A stretch of DNA of 62,704 bases from Parendozoicomonas verongulae (GCF_009711465.1 NZ_SMME01000861.1:1-62704), one strand, 5' to 3'; positions 28,778-39,544 are shown, counted from the first letter of the stretch. The notes: generated from the sequence alone by a model not told the origin. Program-made: numbers and translations.

Positions 28778-29385
28778 TTTCGGGCTTTACCCAACTACTC
28801 CGGCAGGCGCTGCGTCTAAAAGCACAAAGCCTGTCGGCACTTTTTGCGCTCTTTTTCTTATCTCCCCTCCTTTTTGCCAACACTCCACCTGTTGATGATG
28901 AGATGCGTGCGTATCTTGAACAAACTATTTCCCAGGCCGACAGCTTTGATGATGTTTATGCTGCCGAGGTATGGCTGGTCGATATGTCTTTGCGGCTGGA
29001 GCGTTTTATTCGCAATCCTGAAGATCGATTAAAACTTTTGAAAGTTGTGCACCGGGAGTCAAGCCGGGTTGGTTTGCAGCCTGAACTCATACTTGCGGTG
29101 ATCCATACAGAGAGTACCTTTAACAGGTTCGCAGTGTCGTCTGCTGGCGCACAGGGGCTCATGCAGATTATGCCGTTCTGGCGCAGGGAGCTGGGGCGCG
29201 AAGATGATAATCTGATTGAGTTGGAAACCAATATTCGCTACGGCACAACGATTCTCAGTTATTATCTGAAACGGGAAAAGGGCAACCTTTCCCGCGCCCT
29301 TGCCCGTTATAACGGAAGCCTTGGGAAAACCTGGTACCCGGAGCGGGTTATGACGCGCTGGGAGCGGTTTTGGGTCGTGAATTGA
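28774..29385 (+). CDS. SLT-type lytic transglycosylase, probably starting at CTG
   Basis: The catalytic domain has the lysozyme-like motif: catalytic Glu in [18 protein letters not shown], then GLMQIMP, and later [12 protein letters not shown]. It cleaves peptidoglycan with 1,6-anhydro product formation. The first ATG in frame is at 28903, but the open frame upstream encodes a good signal peptide ([16 protein letters not shown], cleaved before NTPP). No ATG, GTG or TTG exists in that stretch. CTG at 28774, overlapping the proS stop with AGGG seven bases upstream, is the best start; ATT at 28777 is an alternative. This gives about 203 residues and coupling to proS. The domain call is firm and the start is inferred. 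Confidence 0.85.
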   Translation: MISGFTQLLRQALRLKAQSLSALFALFFLSPLLFANTPPVDDEMRAYLEQTISQADSFDDVYAAEVWLVDMSLRLERFIRNPEDRLKLLKVVHRESSRVGLQPELILAVIHTESTFNRFAVSSAGAQGLMQIMPFWRRELGREDDNLIELETNIRYGTTILSYYLKREKGNLSRALARYNGSLGKTWYPERVMTRWERFWVVN

Positions 29386-29458
29386 TGCAGGATGTTGAGT
29401 ACGCCTCACCTGAGTTCACGGCTGTGATTTGGGTTACTCTGCTAACATCGAAGTAACT

Positions 29459-29731
29459 TCAACCAGTTGTGAAAGTATTTGGCTCATCGCCGTCTACATC
29501 ATCAATGAAAACTTTATCAACAATGGCCAATGGCGGGCCTTCCCAAAGCCAGTCACTGAGTGTGGTGACATCTTTCTCTTCACCAAACATCATCACTTCC
29601 ACACTGCCGTCCGGGCAGTTGTTCGCCCACCCGGTAACGCGCAATTGCTGTGCCCTTTGTTTGGTTGAGGCACGAAACCAGACACCTTGTACCTTCCCCT
29701 CGACTCGGGCTTTTCTGCAGATTTTTGCCAT
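29459..29731 (-). CDS. acyP: Acylphosphatase
   Basis: The 90-residue small enzyme hydrolyses acyl phosphates. The family signature VQGVWFRASTKQRAQQL carries the catalytic Arg, and GWANNCPDGSVEV carries the catalytic Asn. The length is typical. GAGGAAACC precedes the ATG. It is the last gene of the yihY-tlpA-like-acyP run and is convergent with the lytic transglycosylase. Confidence 0.95.
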   Translation of the reverse strand: MAKICRKARVEGKVQGVWFRASTKQRAQQLRVTGWANNCPDGSVEVMMFGEEKDVTTLSDWLWEGPPLAIVDKVFIDDVDGDEPNTFTTG

Positions 29732-29763
29732 TGGTTTCCTCTACAGGTTTGCTGACTTTTCGT

Positions 29764-30231
29764 TTACTGCGCCTGGAGTTTAGCGATGTGCTGCTCCAGC
29801 CTTTCTTTGGTTTGCGGGCCTAATAAGCGATCCTGCATTACACCGTCACTATTTAGAATATATGTTGCTGGCAGTACTGGGGGGCGTTCCAGTTTCAACA
29901 TGCCGACTTTATCCGCAGCAACCACAGGGAACTCAATATCCAGCATGGCGATTTTTAAGGCCAGCTCTGTGCGGGACTCTGTACCATCAAAATCGACTCC
30001 CCACACCTGAATGCCGTTATCGGCTTTGCCCAGTTCATTGAGATCTGGCACCTCTTCACGGCAAGGGTCACACCAGATAGCCCAGTAGTTCACCACCAGC
30101 CAGTCCCCTTGTTTATTTTCCAGAGTAAGTGGGTTCCCCCGAAAATCCGCCAACTCCGGCTCTTTACTGCAACCTGTTACGAACACCACACAACTTAACA
30201 GAACGCTGAGGACGTAAGGCTTTAGTTTCAT
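29764..30231 (-). CDS. TlpA/ResA-like thioredoxin-fold lipoprotein
   Basis: The 155-residue lipoprotein has signal peptide and lipobox VTGC, followed by a thioredoxin fold with the redox motif WCDPC and a cis-Pro in PVLPATYIL. It probably acts in the periplasm as a disulfide reductase or isomerase, as in cytochrome maturation or envelope repair, though no partner is adjacent. The ATG overlaps the yihY stop (ATGA), so translation is probably coupled. Confidence 0.88.
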   Translation of the reverse strand: MKLKPYVLSVLLSCVVFVTGCSKEPELADFRGNPLTLENKQGDWLVVNYWAIWCDPCREEVPDLNELGKADNGIQVWGVDFDGTESRTELALKIAMLDIEFPVVAADKVGMLKLERPPVLPATYILNSDGVMQDRLLGPQTKERLEQHIAKLQAQ

Positions 30232-31496
30232 ATGGTCTGATTCCCCCTTCCGTTATGCGCATCAGAAAAAACAGTATCCAGTGCACCGGCCAGTGCCTTA
30301 TCTTTTGCCTGATTCACATCCCTTAGAGAATTCACCACAGATTCAAACCAGCCGGGATAGTCCGCCAGATTGATGCGGTTCAACTCTTTACTCGAAGGTT
30401 GGGGCCACGGGCTATCACTCATAATCGATGCAAGAGAGAGGGTTTGAAAACTGTGTGCCGGTGTCAGGGCGCCCTGACTGTTACGCCCCAGCACACCTTG
30501 CCCTGTTAACCAGGACGTCACCTGCTCCCAGTGCTTCTGGCCTATCGGCCAGCCCTCTCCCTGAACCTGTTCCAACATCGTGGTTTCCCCTTTTGCGAAT
30601 TGGTTATGGAAGACGGAAAGAATAGCTACCATTGCCAGATTTGGGGAAAACTCTCCACGCTCCAGGCTCCGGGGTTCACCCAGCGAATGCACAAGCTCTG
30701 CTCCCAGAAGCACCAATAGCCAGCTCAGGTAAATCCACAAAAGAAATACCGGTACAGCCGCAAACGCGCCGTAGATAAACTCGTAGGTGGGAGAAAGGGT
30801 TAGCAGCAAGGCAAAACCAGATTTCGCCAGTTCAAACAGCAATGCCGTTGTCACTCCACCGACAAGTGCGAAGCGGAACTGCACCCTGCGGTTGGGAACG
30901 GTGAGATACAACAGTGTGAAAGCCAGTGCACTCATAAAGAGTGGCATCATGCGTAGAAGCACACCCTTCACTCCCAGCATAGTGGTGGCCTCATGAATGA
31001 ATTTGACAGTGATGAAATAAGAGCTGGCAGCAAAACCCAAACCAATCAGTAATGGACCGAGGCTGAGTATGGCCCAGTAAAGCAGGAAGCTTGTTACAGC
31101 TCGCCGTTCACCCTGAGTATGAAAGATACGGTTAATGGCATGATCTATAGTTCGCAGCATCATGAGTGCCGTACCCAACAGAAAAGCCATACCTATCATG
31201 GTCAGGCTGCGTGCCTGGGTAGAGAATGAGGTAAGCCACTGACTGACAACCTCTCCGGAAGAAGGCACAAAGTTGGAGAAAATAAAGCTTTGCAGCTGCT
31301 CTCCCATGCCATGGAAAAACGGAAAGGATGACAGCATGCTATAGGTCACCGTCAGCAGTGGCACGATAGCAAACAGGGTAGTGTAGGTAAGCGCTGCTGC
31401 GTGGTTAAAGCAACCATCTTCAACAAAGCGTTGCAATGTGGTCAGTAAAACCCTGCGGGTATGGCGGACGTGAATTAACAAATTGTCTGTTTTCAT
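30228..31496 (-). CDS. yihY: YihY/BrkB-family (UPF0761) inner-membrane protein
   Basis: The 422-residue protein has six or so transmembrane segments of the YihY/BrkB family, including FNHAAALTYTTLFAIVPLLTV and YGAFAAVPVFLLWIYLSWLLVL. The C-terminal ~150 residues look soluble and include a winged-helix-like part, seen in the longer members. The function is not established; the old ribonuclease BN name is wrong. AAGGGTAT lies upstream of the start. It overlaps the thioredoxin-like gene by four bases. Confidence 0.9.
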   Translation of the reverse strand: MKTDNLLIHVRHTRRVLLTTLQRFVEDGCFNHAAALTYTTLFAIVPLLTVTYSMLSSFPFFHGMGEQLQSFIFSNFVPSSGEVVSQWLTSFSTQARSLTMIGMAFLLGTALMMLRTIDHAINRIFHTQGERRAVTSFLLYWAILSLGPLLIGLGFAASSYFITVKFIHEATTMLGVKGVLLRMMPLFMSALAFTLLYLTVPNRRVQFRFALVGGVTTALLFELAKSGFALLLTLSPTYEFIYGAFAAVPVFLLWIYLSWLLVLLGAELVHSLGEPRSLERGEFSPNLAMVAILSVFHNQFAKGETTMLEQVQGEGWPIGQKHWEQVTSWLTGQGVLGRNSQGALTPAHSFQTLSLASIMSDSPWPQPSSKELNRINLADYPGWFESVVNSLRDVNQAKDKALAGALDTVFSDAHNGRGNQTI

Positions 31497-31572
31497 TTTT
31501 CATATACCCTTACCCTGCTCCCGGATAGAATACACACACTCTTTTTACTAAAAAACCAAATAAGAGAAGAAC

Positions 31573-32528
<956 letters not shown>

Positions 32529-32533
32529 TAACA

Positions 32534-32902
32534 ATGTCTTCTTCGAATACTGATATGGGGCCGAAAGCCACACTTTGCTGGCGCGTATCTATTACCCTGT
32601 ATGTACTGTTGCTAATCACAATCTCTCTGGATCACTGGCTGATTGCACCGCCTGAGGTTGATTCCCCCTGGCTCATCTGGAGCCTGCGTATGGCACCACT
32701 GGTGATGTTTGCCCCTGCACTCTTGTCAAAGCATGGAAGAGGGTTTGCATGGTTCGGGTTTGTGGTGCTTTTCTATTTTACCAGCGGTGTTGTCAGCGGT
32801 TGGGCACATCAGAGTTGGATTGGCTGGCTGTTAGCAGCTGAATCTCTGGCTTTGTTTACCAGCACGATTTTTTTTGTGCGGTGGTATTTTCAAGAGAAGT
32901 AG
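32534..32902 (+). CDS. DUF2069 membrane protein
   Basis: About 122 residues from the ATG at 32534, just after wrbA; a longer frame overlapping wrbA is unlikely. Four hydrophobic helices are visible (SITLYVLLLITISLD; MAPLVMFAPALL; FVVLFYFTSGVVSGW; LLAAESLALFTSTIFFV). This is the DUF2069 pattern that commonly follows wrbA in gammaproteobacteria. The function is unknown. Confidence 0.85.
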   Translation: MSSSNTDMGPKATLCWRVSITLYVLLLITISLDHWLIAPPEVDSPWLIWSLRMAPLVMFAPALLSKHGRGFAWFGFVVLFYFTSGVVSGWAHQSWIGWLLAAESLALFTSTIFFVRWYFQEK

Positions 32903-32922
32903 AGGTAGTTTGTCCATTAAAA

Positions 32923-32946
32923 ATGGGCGACCCAAAGGCCGCCCAT
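32923..32946 (+). terminator. Likely terminator after arsC-wrbA-DUF2069
   Basis: ATGGGCG and CGCCCAT (32923-32929 and 32940-32946) form a 7-bp stem 20 bp after the stop, followed by a weak T-containing tail. It also lies beyond the convergent gene. Confidence 0.6.
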
Positions 32947-32964
32947 CTTATCAGCTAATAAAAA

Positions 32965-34356
32965 TTACATGCTGGTTTCGTTTTCATCACCGTTCCACTG
33001 CTCGTCAAATTCACCTATTGCGCCAAGAACGATCTTCTTAACCTCAGGCATATCATCCCAAAGAGGTGTCAGATCACTGAGGTGCTCATCCAGCTCAGCT
33101 TCTTCATTCGCGAGTTCAGCTTCGATCAACCTATCAGAGCCAAATATGGTTTCATAACCGAAGCCGGCGTCCTCAAAGTTTTTCAGATTCTCCCGAGCAT
33201 CTGCATCCATCAGATACTGAAGCCGCTGATTCAGTTCAGCAAGTACAGTTTCCTGAGCAGGAATCTTCTTTGTCACAAGCGTGCTACGCTCATGGAGACG
33301 ATCAGAAAGCATACTAAGGCTAGTGATAACGCGGGTAGCCGCTGCCTGAGAACCCTTAAATAAACCGGCAGCCCTGGTGCTTGTCAGGCGTACGACTGCA
33401 CGTTCAAGCATGCCAATGAATGTTTCCAGCCTGGTTTTTTGCTGATGGAGCTTATCCAACTTTTCCTGCGCTAAGTCCATCTGGTCAAGTGTGCTTTCCA
33501 GCTGAGCTTGATATTGGAGGTTGCCAAACCCACGATCCGAAGCCCTTTGCAGCTCTTCCATTTTTTCAATATTGGCAAGCTGACGATCAGTTACAGCTTC
33601 ATCGTTATACTGCTGTACATAGCGATTACCATCATCGTCAACCTTGTGAACATCAGCCTGCTCTTTAAGAACTTGATTCTTCAGTTCCTGCATAAGTTGC
33701 TGGTGCTTGAAGGGATTCACTTCCCCTGCGTCCATAGCATCCTCAATACCTTTACCAAATGCCTCGTCCGTTTTGCTTTCAGCTTGGCGGCCCGCTTCTG
33801 CAACCCGATAATGATGCTTGCTGATAGCAATCAGTTCACCGGTTTCAGGGTTTGATGCAAATACGAAATCACTCGGATCACTCACTCCAGGCTGATAACG
33901 GTACTTGGCCTTCACTGTATCTTTTAGCTCTTGATGAACCTGGCGATAAAACTCAGGGCTACGATCTTGCGAGGCCTCTTTCAAGGTTCCTTTTTGGGTC
34001 TTTTTACTATCAGGATGAAGTGGGTTGAGAGTCGGCATATAATGCCACCCCTTCCGGGCGTTTTCCCAGGCTTTAAACGACTCCTGGGACGGGGCGGGAG
34101 GTGGCTCATGGCTCTTCTGGAAAGCACTTTGCACCATCTCTTTAAAAGTTTTATGACGGGAGTCCAGTGATCTATCTGATACCTCTTCCATGCCTTCTGA
34201 ATCCGCCATTCGGATGGACTCTATCAGGTCAACTTTAGCAACACCTCTGTGGTTATGCAAGTTCTTAGCAATATCAAGACCTTCGCGAACACTGTCCTTA
34301 AACGCTTCAACTGCAGTGTACAAGGCTCCGTTTAAACCGCTTGTTACTTTAGCCAT
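32965..34356 (-). CDS. Helical/coiled-coil protein of unknown function (463 residues)
   Basis: I do not recognise this family. The ATG at 34356 is firm (GGAGG seven bases upstream); the frame to 34473 is not. There is no signal peptide. The N-terminal ~60 residues are amphipathic helix. A Pro-rich linker follows (SHEPPPAPSQ). Residues about 260-420 form long coiled coils (LESTLDQMDLAQEKLDKLHQ; AQETVLAELNQRLQYLM) around a small Gly/Ala-rich patch (AAGLFKGSQAAATRV). The tail is strongly acidic. It lies between DUF2069 and hda and interrupts an otherwise conserved housekeeping block. The architecture would suit a secreted effector or structural protein; this is only inference. Confidence 0.65.
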   Translation of the reverse strand: MAKVTSGLNGALYTAVEAFKDSVREGLDIAKNLHNHRGVAKVDLIESIRMADSEGMEEVSDRSLDSRHKTFKEMVQSAFQKSHEPPPAPSQESFKAWENARKGWHYMPTLNPLHPDSKKTQKGTLKEASQDRSPEFYRQVHQELKDTVKAKYRYQPGVSDPSDFVFASNPETGELIAISKHHYRVAEAGRQAESKTDEAFGKGIEDAMDAGEVNPFKHQQLMQELKNQVLKEQADVHKVDDDGNRYVQQYNDEAVTDRQLANIEKMEELQRASDRGFGNLQYQAQLESTLDQMDLAQEKLDKLHQQKTRLETFIGMLERAVVRLTSTRAAGLFKGSQAAATRVITSLSMLSDRLHERSTLVTKKIPAQETVLAELNQRLQYLMDADARENLKNFEDAGFGYETIFGSDRLIEAELANEEAELDEHLSDLTPLWDDMPEVKKIVLGAIGEFDEQWNGDENETSM

Positions 34357-34498
34357 GGTGAAACCTCCGTGTGTGTACCATGTATTTCTGACCGGGCATA
34401 TCCTTGCCCATGACCGTAACAATACGCAGATAGTTCCCGTGCGTCTGTTAGACAAAGGCATGAGACAACACAATAAAAAGCTATGGGCTACAAAAGGC

Positions 34499-35206
34499 CT
34501 ACCAGCCCATCACCTCTTTCACAAAGGGAATGCTGAGCTTGCGCTTGGCACGCAGGCTGGCACCATCAAGACGGGCGAGAACATCAAACAGGCTCTGCAT
34601 AGTGCGAGGGCTGCGATTGAGGATAAAGCGGGCAACATCCTCGTTCAAATCCAGACCACGGAGGTGGGCTCTGAGGCGCAGTGTCATCACCTTATCGTGG
34701 TCATCGAGGGGCTGAACCTGAAAAACCAGGCCCCAGGACAGACGGGACACCAGATCAGGAAGGTTGATTTCCAGTTGACGGGGAGGACAGTTAGCAGCCA
34801 CCAGCAGGCGCTTGCCTCTGTCTCGCAATTCATTAAAGAGGGTGAAAATCGCCTCTTCCCAGTGATAGTTACCGGCGATGGCTTCGATATTGTCCAGACA
34901 CACCAGATCCAGGGCGTCGTAACCCTCCAGCACACGCGGGGGGTAATCGACCATTTCATCCATGGGAAGATAGGCGGAACGAAACCCCAGACTGTCGGTC
35001 TGGTGACAGGCAGCCTGTAACAAATGGCTGCATCCGGCCCCCGAAGGGCCGTATAAATAGAGGAAGGATTCCGGAGTAATGCCATCGGCACACTTTTCCA
35101 GGTCCAACATATTCACAAGGGAAGCGTTGGGGCCGGGATAGTAATTGGCGAAGGTGGCGTCATCCCTCAACTGCACACTAAGCGGTAATTGCAACGGTTG
35201 ACTCAT
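34499..35206 (-). CDS. hda: DnaA regulatory inactivator Hda
   Basis: The 235-residue DnaA-paralogue AAA+ ATPase, with clamp-loaded DNA, promotes ATP hydrolysis by DnaA and so blocks re-initiation. The N-terminal QLPLSV is a beta-clamp-binding peptide. The P-loop (LYGPSGAGCSHLLQA) is of the altered type seen in Hda, and Walker B reads DLVCLDNIEAI. No DnaA domain IV is present. It follows perM, as in many gammaproteobacteria. Confidence 0.94.
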   Translation of the reverse strand: MSQPLQLPLSVQLRDDATFANYYPGPNASLVNMLDLEKCADGITPESFLYLYGPSGAGCSHLLQAACHQTDSLGFRSAYLPMDEMVDYPPRVLEGYDALDLVCLDNIEAIAGNYHWEEAIFTLFNELRDRGKRLLVAANCPPRQLEINLPDLVSRLSWGLVFQVQPLDDHDKVMTLRLRAHLRGLDLNEDVARFILNRSPRTMQSLFDVLARLDGASLRAKRKLSIPFVKEVMGW

Positions 35207-35248
35207 GTATCCGCTATGAATCTACGGTTTTGGCAGGTAACTACCATA

Positions 35249-36355
35249 TCATGACTCGTCACTCGCATGATACAGGTGACTCCCCTTATAGTTGCCATGA
35301 AGGTGTACAAGAAGCACCATAATGACGGCTGCAACCGGCAAAGCCAGTAAAATTCCGGTAAAACCAAACAGTTGCCCCCCTGCCATAATGGCAAAAATTA
35401 CAGCAACCGGATGTAAACCGATCTTGTCGCCTACCAGCAAAGGTGTGAAAACCATGCCTTCCAGCGCCTGACCAATGGTAAACACCAGCACAACACCAGC
35501 AATGGGTAACCAGGAATCAAACTGGAACACGGCCATCACCAGCGCCACACCAATACCTACGATAAAGCCCATATAAGGCACAATACTCGCGAGTCCGGCT
35601 ACCAGGCCAACCAGCAGGGCGAACTGTAAGCCTACAATCCAAAGTCCGACACCATAGGTAATACCCAGTAACAGCATGACCATTAACTGACCTTTCAAAA
35701 AAGCAGCAAGCACTTCGTCACACTCTTTTGCAAGAGTCAAAACGGTAGGCGCAAGGTTGCGAGGAATCAAATGCACGACATTCGCCGTCAAACGATCCCA
35801 GTCCCGTAAAAGGTAGAATGTTACAACAGGAACAAGAAACAAATTCGCCAGAAAAGCTCCCATGGCTTTTGTTGAGCCACCGATAGCGTCTGTCAGATGC
35901 TCCAAAAGATTACTGGCCTGCTGCCATTCACCGGAAAGCTGGGTACTAAGCTCTTTCAGATTGAACATATCCGGGCTGATGTCCACAAACTGCGCCAACC
36001 ATGGAACAAACACAGTTTGTAGCCAATGCCCGAGCACCGGAAGGAGTTCTATGGCATAACGAATCTGCTTAACGGCACCAGGTACTAAGATCAGCAGTGT
36101 CAGGACAAACACAAGAATTACACCCAAAAACACGACACACACGGCAGAGGTGCGTCTCAACCCCAGCCGTTCCAGACGATCAGCAAGAGGGTCACCAAGG
36201 TAAGCCAGCACCATGGAAATCAGAAAAGGTGTCAGCACCGGCCCCAGCAAATAAACCAGAACGCCGGCCACAGCAATCAGCCCCAGAATAAAGCTGCGCT
36301 GTGGGACAGTCATTATCCCGCTGGAAGACTGAACCACTTCTGAGTTTTCTGTCAT
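35249..36355 (-). CDS. perM: AI-2E/PerM family permease
   Basis: The 368-residue membrane protein of the AI-2E exporter/PerM family has about eight hydrophobic segments, including the typical LFLVPVVTFYLLRDWDR and LVAGLASIVPYMGFIVGIGVALVMA, and LEGMVFTPLLVGDKIGLHPVAVIFA. AGGAGG lies upstream of the ATG. Family members export autoinducer-2 or act as Na+/H+ antiporters; no substrate is shown here. It is located between the DUF2066 gene and hda. Confidence 0.9.
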   Translation of the reverse strand: MTENSEVVQSSSGIMTVPQRSFILGLIAVAGVLVYLLGPVLTPFLISMVLAYLGDPLADRLERLGLRRTSAVCVVFLGVILVFVLTLLILVPGAVKQIRYAIELLPVLGHWLQTVFVPWLAQFVDISPDMFNLKELSTQLSGEWQQASNLLEHLTDAIGGSTKAMGAFLANLFLVPVVTFYLLRDWDRLTANVVHLIPRNLAPTVLTLAKECDEVLAAFLKGQLMVMLLLGITYGVGLWIVGLQFALLVGLVAGLASIVPYMGFIVGIGVALVMAVFQFDSWLPIAGVVLVFTIGQALEGMVFTPLLVGDKIGLHPVAVIFAIMAGGQLFGFTGILLALPVAAVIMVLLVHLHGNYKGSHLYHASDES

Positions 36356-36385
36356 CCCTTGGCAACCTCCTTCGTACCAGACAAA

Positions 36386-37528
36386 TTACTTAACCCAGCG
36401 ATAATCAAAATCAACCAGCCAGTGATTCACCATTCCCTCTTCTTCCGGCTGCTGAGGTTGGGCTGCCACGGCAACGACTGAGAGCGTACGATCAAGTTTT
36501 ATGGTGGCACTCAACTGCTCCATGGAGCCATCAATAGTCACCTCAAGAAGAACCTGAGAGCCCCTGACTCTTACCGGAATCACCTGCCGAACAGCTGTCA
36601 GCCCGTCGAAGTACTGAATCAGGCTGGCATAATCAGATACAGTATCGATACCATCCACGGCAACTCTGACCGGACGCCCTGGTGAACCATCAGCGGCTAC
36701 AGCGTAATAGCTGGCCATATGGCTGGCAGCGGTTGTCATCAATTTATCGGTCAGATCTTTCGCAGCAATATCTCTGTAGTCGGCACTGATGGCCTGCTGT
36801 TGAAACAGCAACAAGGAGCGGGCATTAAAGTAACCCTCACCTCTTACAGATGGCCAGACCCGCACCGCCAGTACCGTGTTCACTCCATAGCGCTGGGAAG
36901 CCTGCTGGATAGGATCAATAAACATTCCCCATAAGTCTGATGTCGTCAGTGCAGAGGCATCCTCAAAATCATAAAGAGGATAAATGACTGGTACGCCCCA
37001 GCCTTTGGCTGCCGCATCGATACCATTCTTCAGAATGGACTCTCCGGACACCATGTCCCGGCGCCCCCTCTCTTCCTGAGCCATCCACACGAGAACAGGG
37101 GGCCGCACCGCACCCCAGATGGGCAGGCCGCTCTGTCTCAGCAGTCCATTCAGAGCTTTTTCATTAAAGCTCACTTGCAGGAAGTAACGCTGATAGGGGT
37201 TAGAACGTTCAGACTCTGGTAAATCCCGGTAATTGAACTGGCTCACCAGGCTATCAACCTGCTTGATAATATCCGCCGCTTCAGGAAGAGTGCTGACACT
37301 GGCCTTGCCTGTTACACGCTTAAGCACATTTTCCAACCCCAGTTGGAAACCTGCCTCCCGGCTGCTTTCGCTTTGATCAGAAACCGGCACCCGGGCCTCA
37401 TAGAGGTTACTGACTGATACGCTCTCCGCCAGCACCCGTGTCACCCACAGGTTAGAGATAAGCATGCCCAGGAGGCTCATTAGGGTAAGATGGAGAAGAC
37501 GACCCCTCCGATTAAGAAACACTGCCAT
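36386..37528 (-). CDS. DUF2066 exported protein
   Basis: About 380 residues from the ATG at 37528. A basic N-terminus and hydrophobic segment (LHLTLMSLLGMLISNLWV) end near VLAES as a signal peptide. The DUF2066 core includes LYEARVPVSDQSESSREAGFQ and LENVLKRVTGK, then QVSFNEKALNGLLRQ and GLPIWGAVRPPVLVWMA. The start is not supported by a clear ribosome site, and upstream ATGs exist to 37624. The gene is divergent from purM in the conserved hda-perM-DUF2066 // purMN arrangement. The function is unknown, probably envelope-related. Confidence 0.85.
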   Translation of the reverse strand: MAVFLNRRGRLLHLTLMSLLGMLISNLWVTRVLAESVSVSNLYEARVPVSDQSESSREAGFQLGLENVLKRVTGKASVSTLPEAADIIKQVDSLVSQFNYRDLPESERSNPYQRYFLQVSFNEKALNGLLRQSGLPIWGAVRPPVLVWMAQEERGRRDMVSGESILKNGIDAAAKGWGVPVIYPLYDFEDASALTTSDLWGMFIDPIQQASQRYGVNTVLAVRVWPSVRGEGYFNARSLLLFQQQAISADYRDIAAKDLTDKLMTTAASHMASYYAVAADGSPGRPVRVAVDGIDTVSDYASLIQYFDGLTAVRQVIPVRVRGSQVLLEVTIDGSMEQLSATIKLDRTLSVVAVAAQPQQPEEEGMVNHWLVDFDYRWVK

Positions 37529-37765
37529 TATCTTTGAAAACCATCCCGCTGATTCTGAAAACAGCCATAAAGAATTCACTCGCGATTCCAGCCGCCATGA
37601 ATAAATCTGGAGATATTGTGCCACAAGTTAGCTCATGGGTAGGATCATTGACGCAATATTGAAGCAATATCCGTACTGCGATAGCCGAATTCTCTCACGA
37701 CTGATACAATCCTGCGCCAGCTCATCACCCAAAATCCCACTTTTTTCGTGAGTCAATACTCAAAA

Positions 37766-38824
37766 ATGACCGAGAATAAAGGATCGCTCAGTTACCGTGA
37801 TGCAGGCGTTGATATCGACGCTGGTAACGCCCTTGTAGACCGTATCAAACACGTAGCAAAACGCACCCGCCGCCCTGAAGTTATGGCTGGCCTTGGAGGA
37901 TTTGGTGCACTTTGCCAGATTCCCAAGGGTTACAACGAGCCTGTTCTCGTCTCCGGCACCGATGGTGTTGGCACCAAGCTTAAGCTGGCAATGGATCTCA
38001 ATCGTCACGACACTATTGGCATCGACCTGGTGGCTATGTGCGTGAACGACCTGATTGTGTGTGGCGCCGAACCTCTGTTCTTCCTCGATTATTACGCCAC
38101 CGGACACCTGAATATAGACGTTGCAGCCAGCGTTGTTGCCGGTATTGGCAGTGGCTGCGAACTGTCCGGCTGCTCTCTGGTTGGTGGTGAAACTGCCGAA
38201 ATGCCCGGCATGTATCAGGGCGAAGACTACGACCTCGCAGGTTTCTGCGTAGGTGTCGTTGAGAAAGAAGAGATTATCGACGGCAGCAAAGTAAAAGCTG
38301 GTGACGCTCTTATCGGTCTCGCCTCCAGCGGTGCCCACTCCAATGGTTACTCCCTGATCCGCAAAATTCTGGAGGTAAACAACATTCCTCTGGAGTCTCT
38401 GGCTGAGAAGGAACTCGACGGTAAACCTCTGGCCGATCTGCTGATGGAACCCACCCGCATTTATGTGAAGCCCATGCTGGAGCTGATTGGTAAAGGCGTA
38501 GTGAACGCTATGAGCCATATCACTGGCGGCGGCCTGCTGGAAAACATTCCCCGGGTTCTCCCAGAAGGTACAAAAGCAGTGATTGACACCACCAGCTGGG
38601 AGATTCCGGCCTTGTTCCGCTGGCTGCAGGAAGGCGGTAATGTAGAGCAGACAGAAATGTACCGCACCCTGAACTGCGGTGTGGGCATGGTAGTCGCTGT
38701 TCCTGCCGAGAAGAAGCAGGACGCTATCAAACTGCTGACAGCTGCTGGCGAAACAGCCTGGGAGATCGGCGCTATCGCTGATGCTGCCGAAGGCGAAGAA
38801 CAGGTGGAACTGGCTGGACTGTAA
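37766..38824 (+). CDS. purM: Phosphoribosylformylglycinamidine cyclo-ligase
   Basis: The 352-residue enzyme makes aminoimidazole ribonucleotide (AIR) with ATP in de novo purine synthesis. It opens with [21 protein letters not shown] as in E. coli, and contains [36 protein letters not shown] and [16 protein letters not shown]. The ATG at 37766 is chosen by alignment to the family N-terminus; a GTG at 37748 is less likely. purN follows in the same frame after 18 bp. Confidence 0.96.
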   Translation: MTENKGSLSYRDAGVDIDAGNALVDRIKHVAKRTRRPEVMAGLGGFGALCQIPKGYNEPVLVSGTDGVGTKLKLAMDLNRHDTIGIDLVAMCVNDLIVCGAEPLFFLDYYATGHLNIDVAASVVAGIGSGCELSGCSLVGGETAEMPGMYQGEDYDLAGFCVGVVEKEEIIDGSKVKAGDALIGLASSGAHSNGYSLIRKILEVNNIPLESLAEKELDGKPLADLLMEPTRIYVKPMLELIGKGVVNAMSHITGGGLLENIPRVLPEGTKAVIDTTSWEIPALFRWLQEGGNVEQTEMYRTLNCGVGMVVAVPAEKKQDAIKLLTAAGETAWEIGAIADAAEGEEQVELAGL

Positions 38825-38842
38825 TACGGGACTTTAATAATT

Positions 38843-39544
38843 TTGCCGACAAATCACTCCCATACAAACCCCAACGACGACCGCCTGCCGGTCGTCGTTC
38901 TTATATCTGGCAGCGGCAGTAATCTGCAGGCTCTGATTGATACCCAGAGTGACACAGGCATTCGCATTGCCGCTGTTATCAGTAATAAAAAAGGCGTGCC
39001 TGGCCTGAAGCGTGCGTTGCAGGCGGGTATTCCTGCTGAGGTTCTGGATCACAAGAACTTCGACAGCCGTGAACAGTTTGACCAGGCCATGATAAAGCTG
39101 ATCGACAGTTACAATCCAAAGCTGGTTGTACTGGCAGGCTTTATGCGCATTCTCACGCCGGAATTCACCAGACACTATGCGCAACACCTGCTGAATATCC
39201 ACCCGTCCCTGCTGCCCAAATACAAAGGTCTCCATACCCATAAAAGAGCTTTGGAAGCGGGCGACAGCGAACACGGTGTTACAGTACACTTTGTTACCAG
39301 CGAGCTGGATGGTGGCCCGCCGGTGATTCAGGCCCGTGTACCGGTGCACAGCGATGACACCGAACAGGTTTTACAAAAAAGAGTGCTGGAACAGGAGCAC
39401 CTTATCTATCCTGTTGCCGTAGGCTGGTTCGCCAGTGGTCGCTTACGCCTTGAAGGCAATCAGGCTCTGTTAGATGGCGCCCCTCTTCCCGCACAAGGTT
39501 TTCAACATACCGCTGTATCAACTTTTGACCCACCGTTGGAATGA
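38843..39544 (+). CDS. purN: Phosphoribosylglycinamide formyltransferase
   Basis: The 233-residue enzyme transfers formyl from 10-formyl-THF to GAR. The motifs GSGSNLQALID, the catalytic region NIHPSLLPKYKG and HFVTSELDGGPPVIQ are present. The frame has no ATG near the N-terminus, so TTG at 38843 is the best start, with only a weak GGGA upstream. It is probably coupled to purM. Its stop overlaps the start of the DUF3108 gene. Confidence 0.95.
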   Translation: MPTNHSHTNPNDDRLPVVVLISGSGSNLQALIDTQSDTGIRIAAVISNKKGVPGLKRALQAGIPAEVLDHKNFDSREQFDQAMIKLIDSYNPKLVVLAGFMRILTPEFTRHYAQHLLNIHPSLLPKYKGLHTHKRALEAGDSEHGVTVHFVTSELDGGPPVIQARVPVHSDDTEQVLQKRVLEQEHLIYPVAVGWFASGRLRLEGNQALLDGAPLPAQGFQHTAVSTFDPPLE

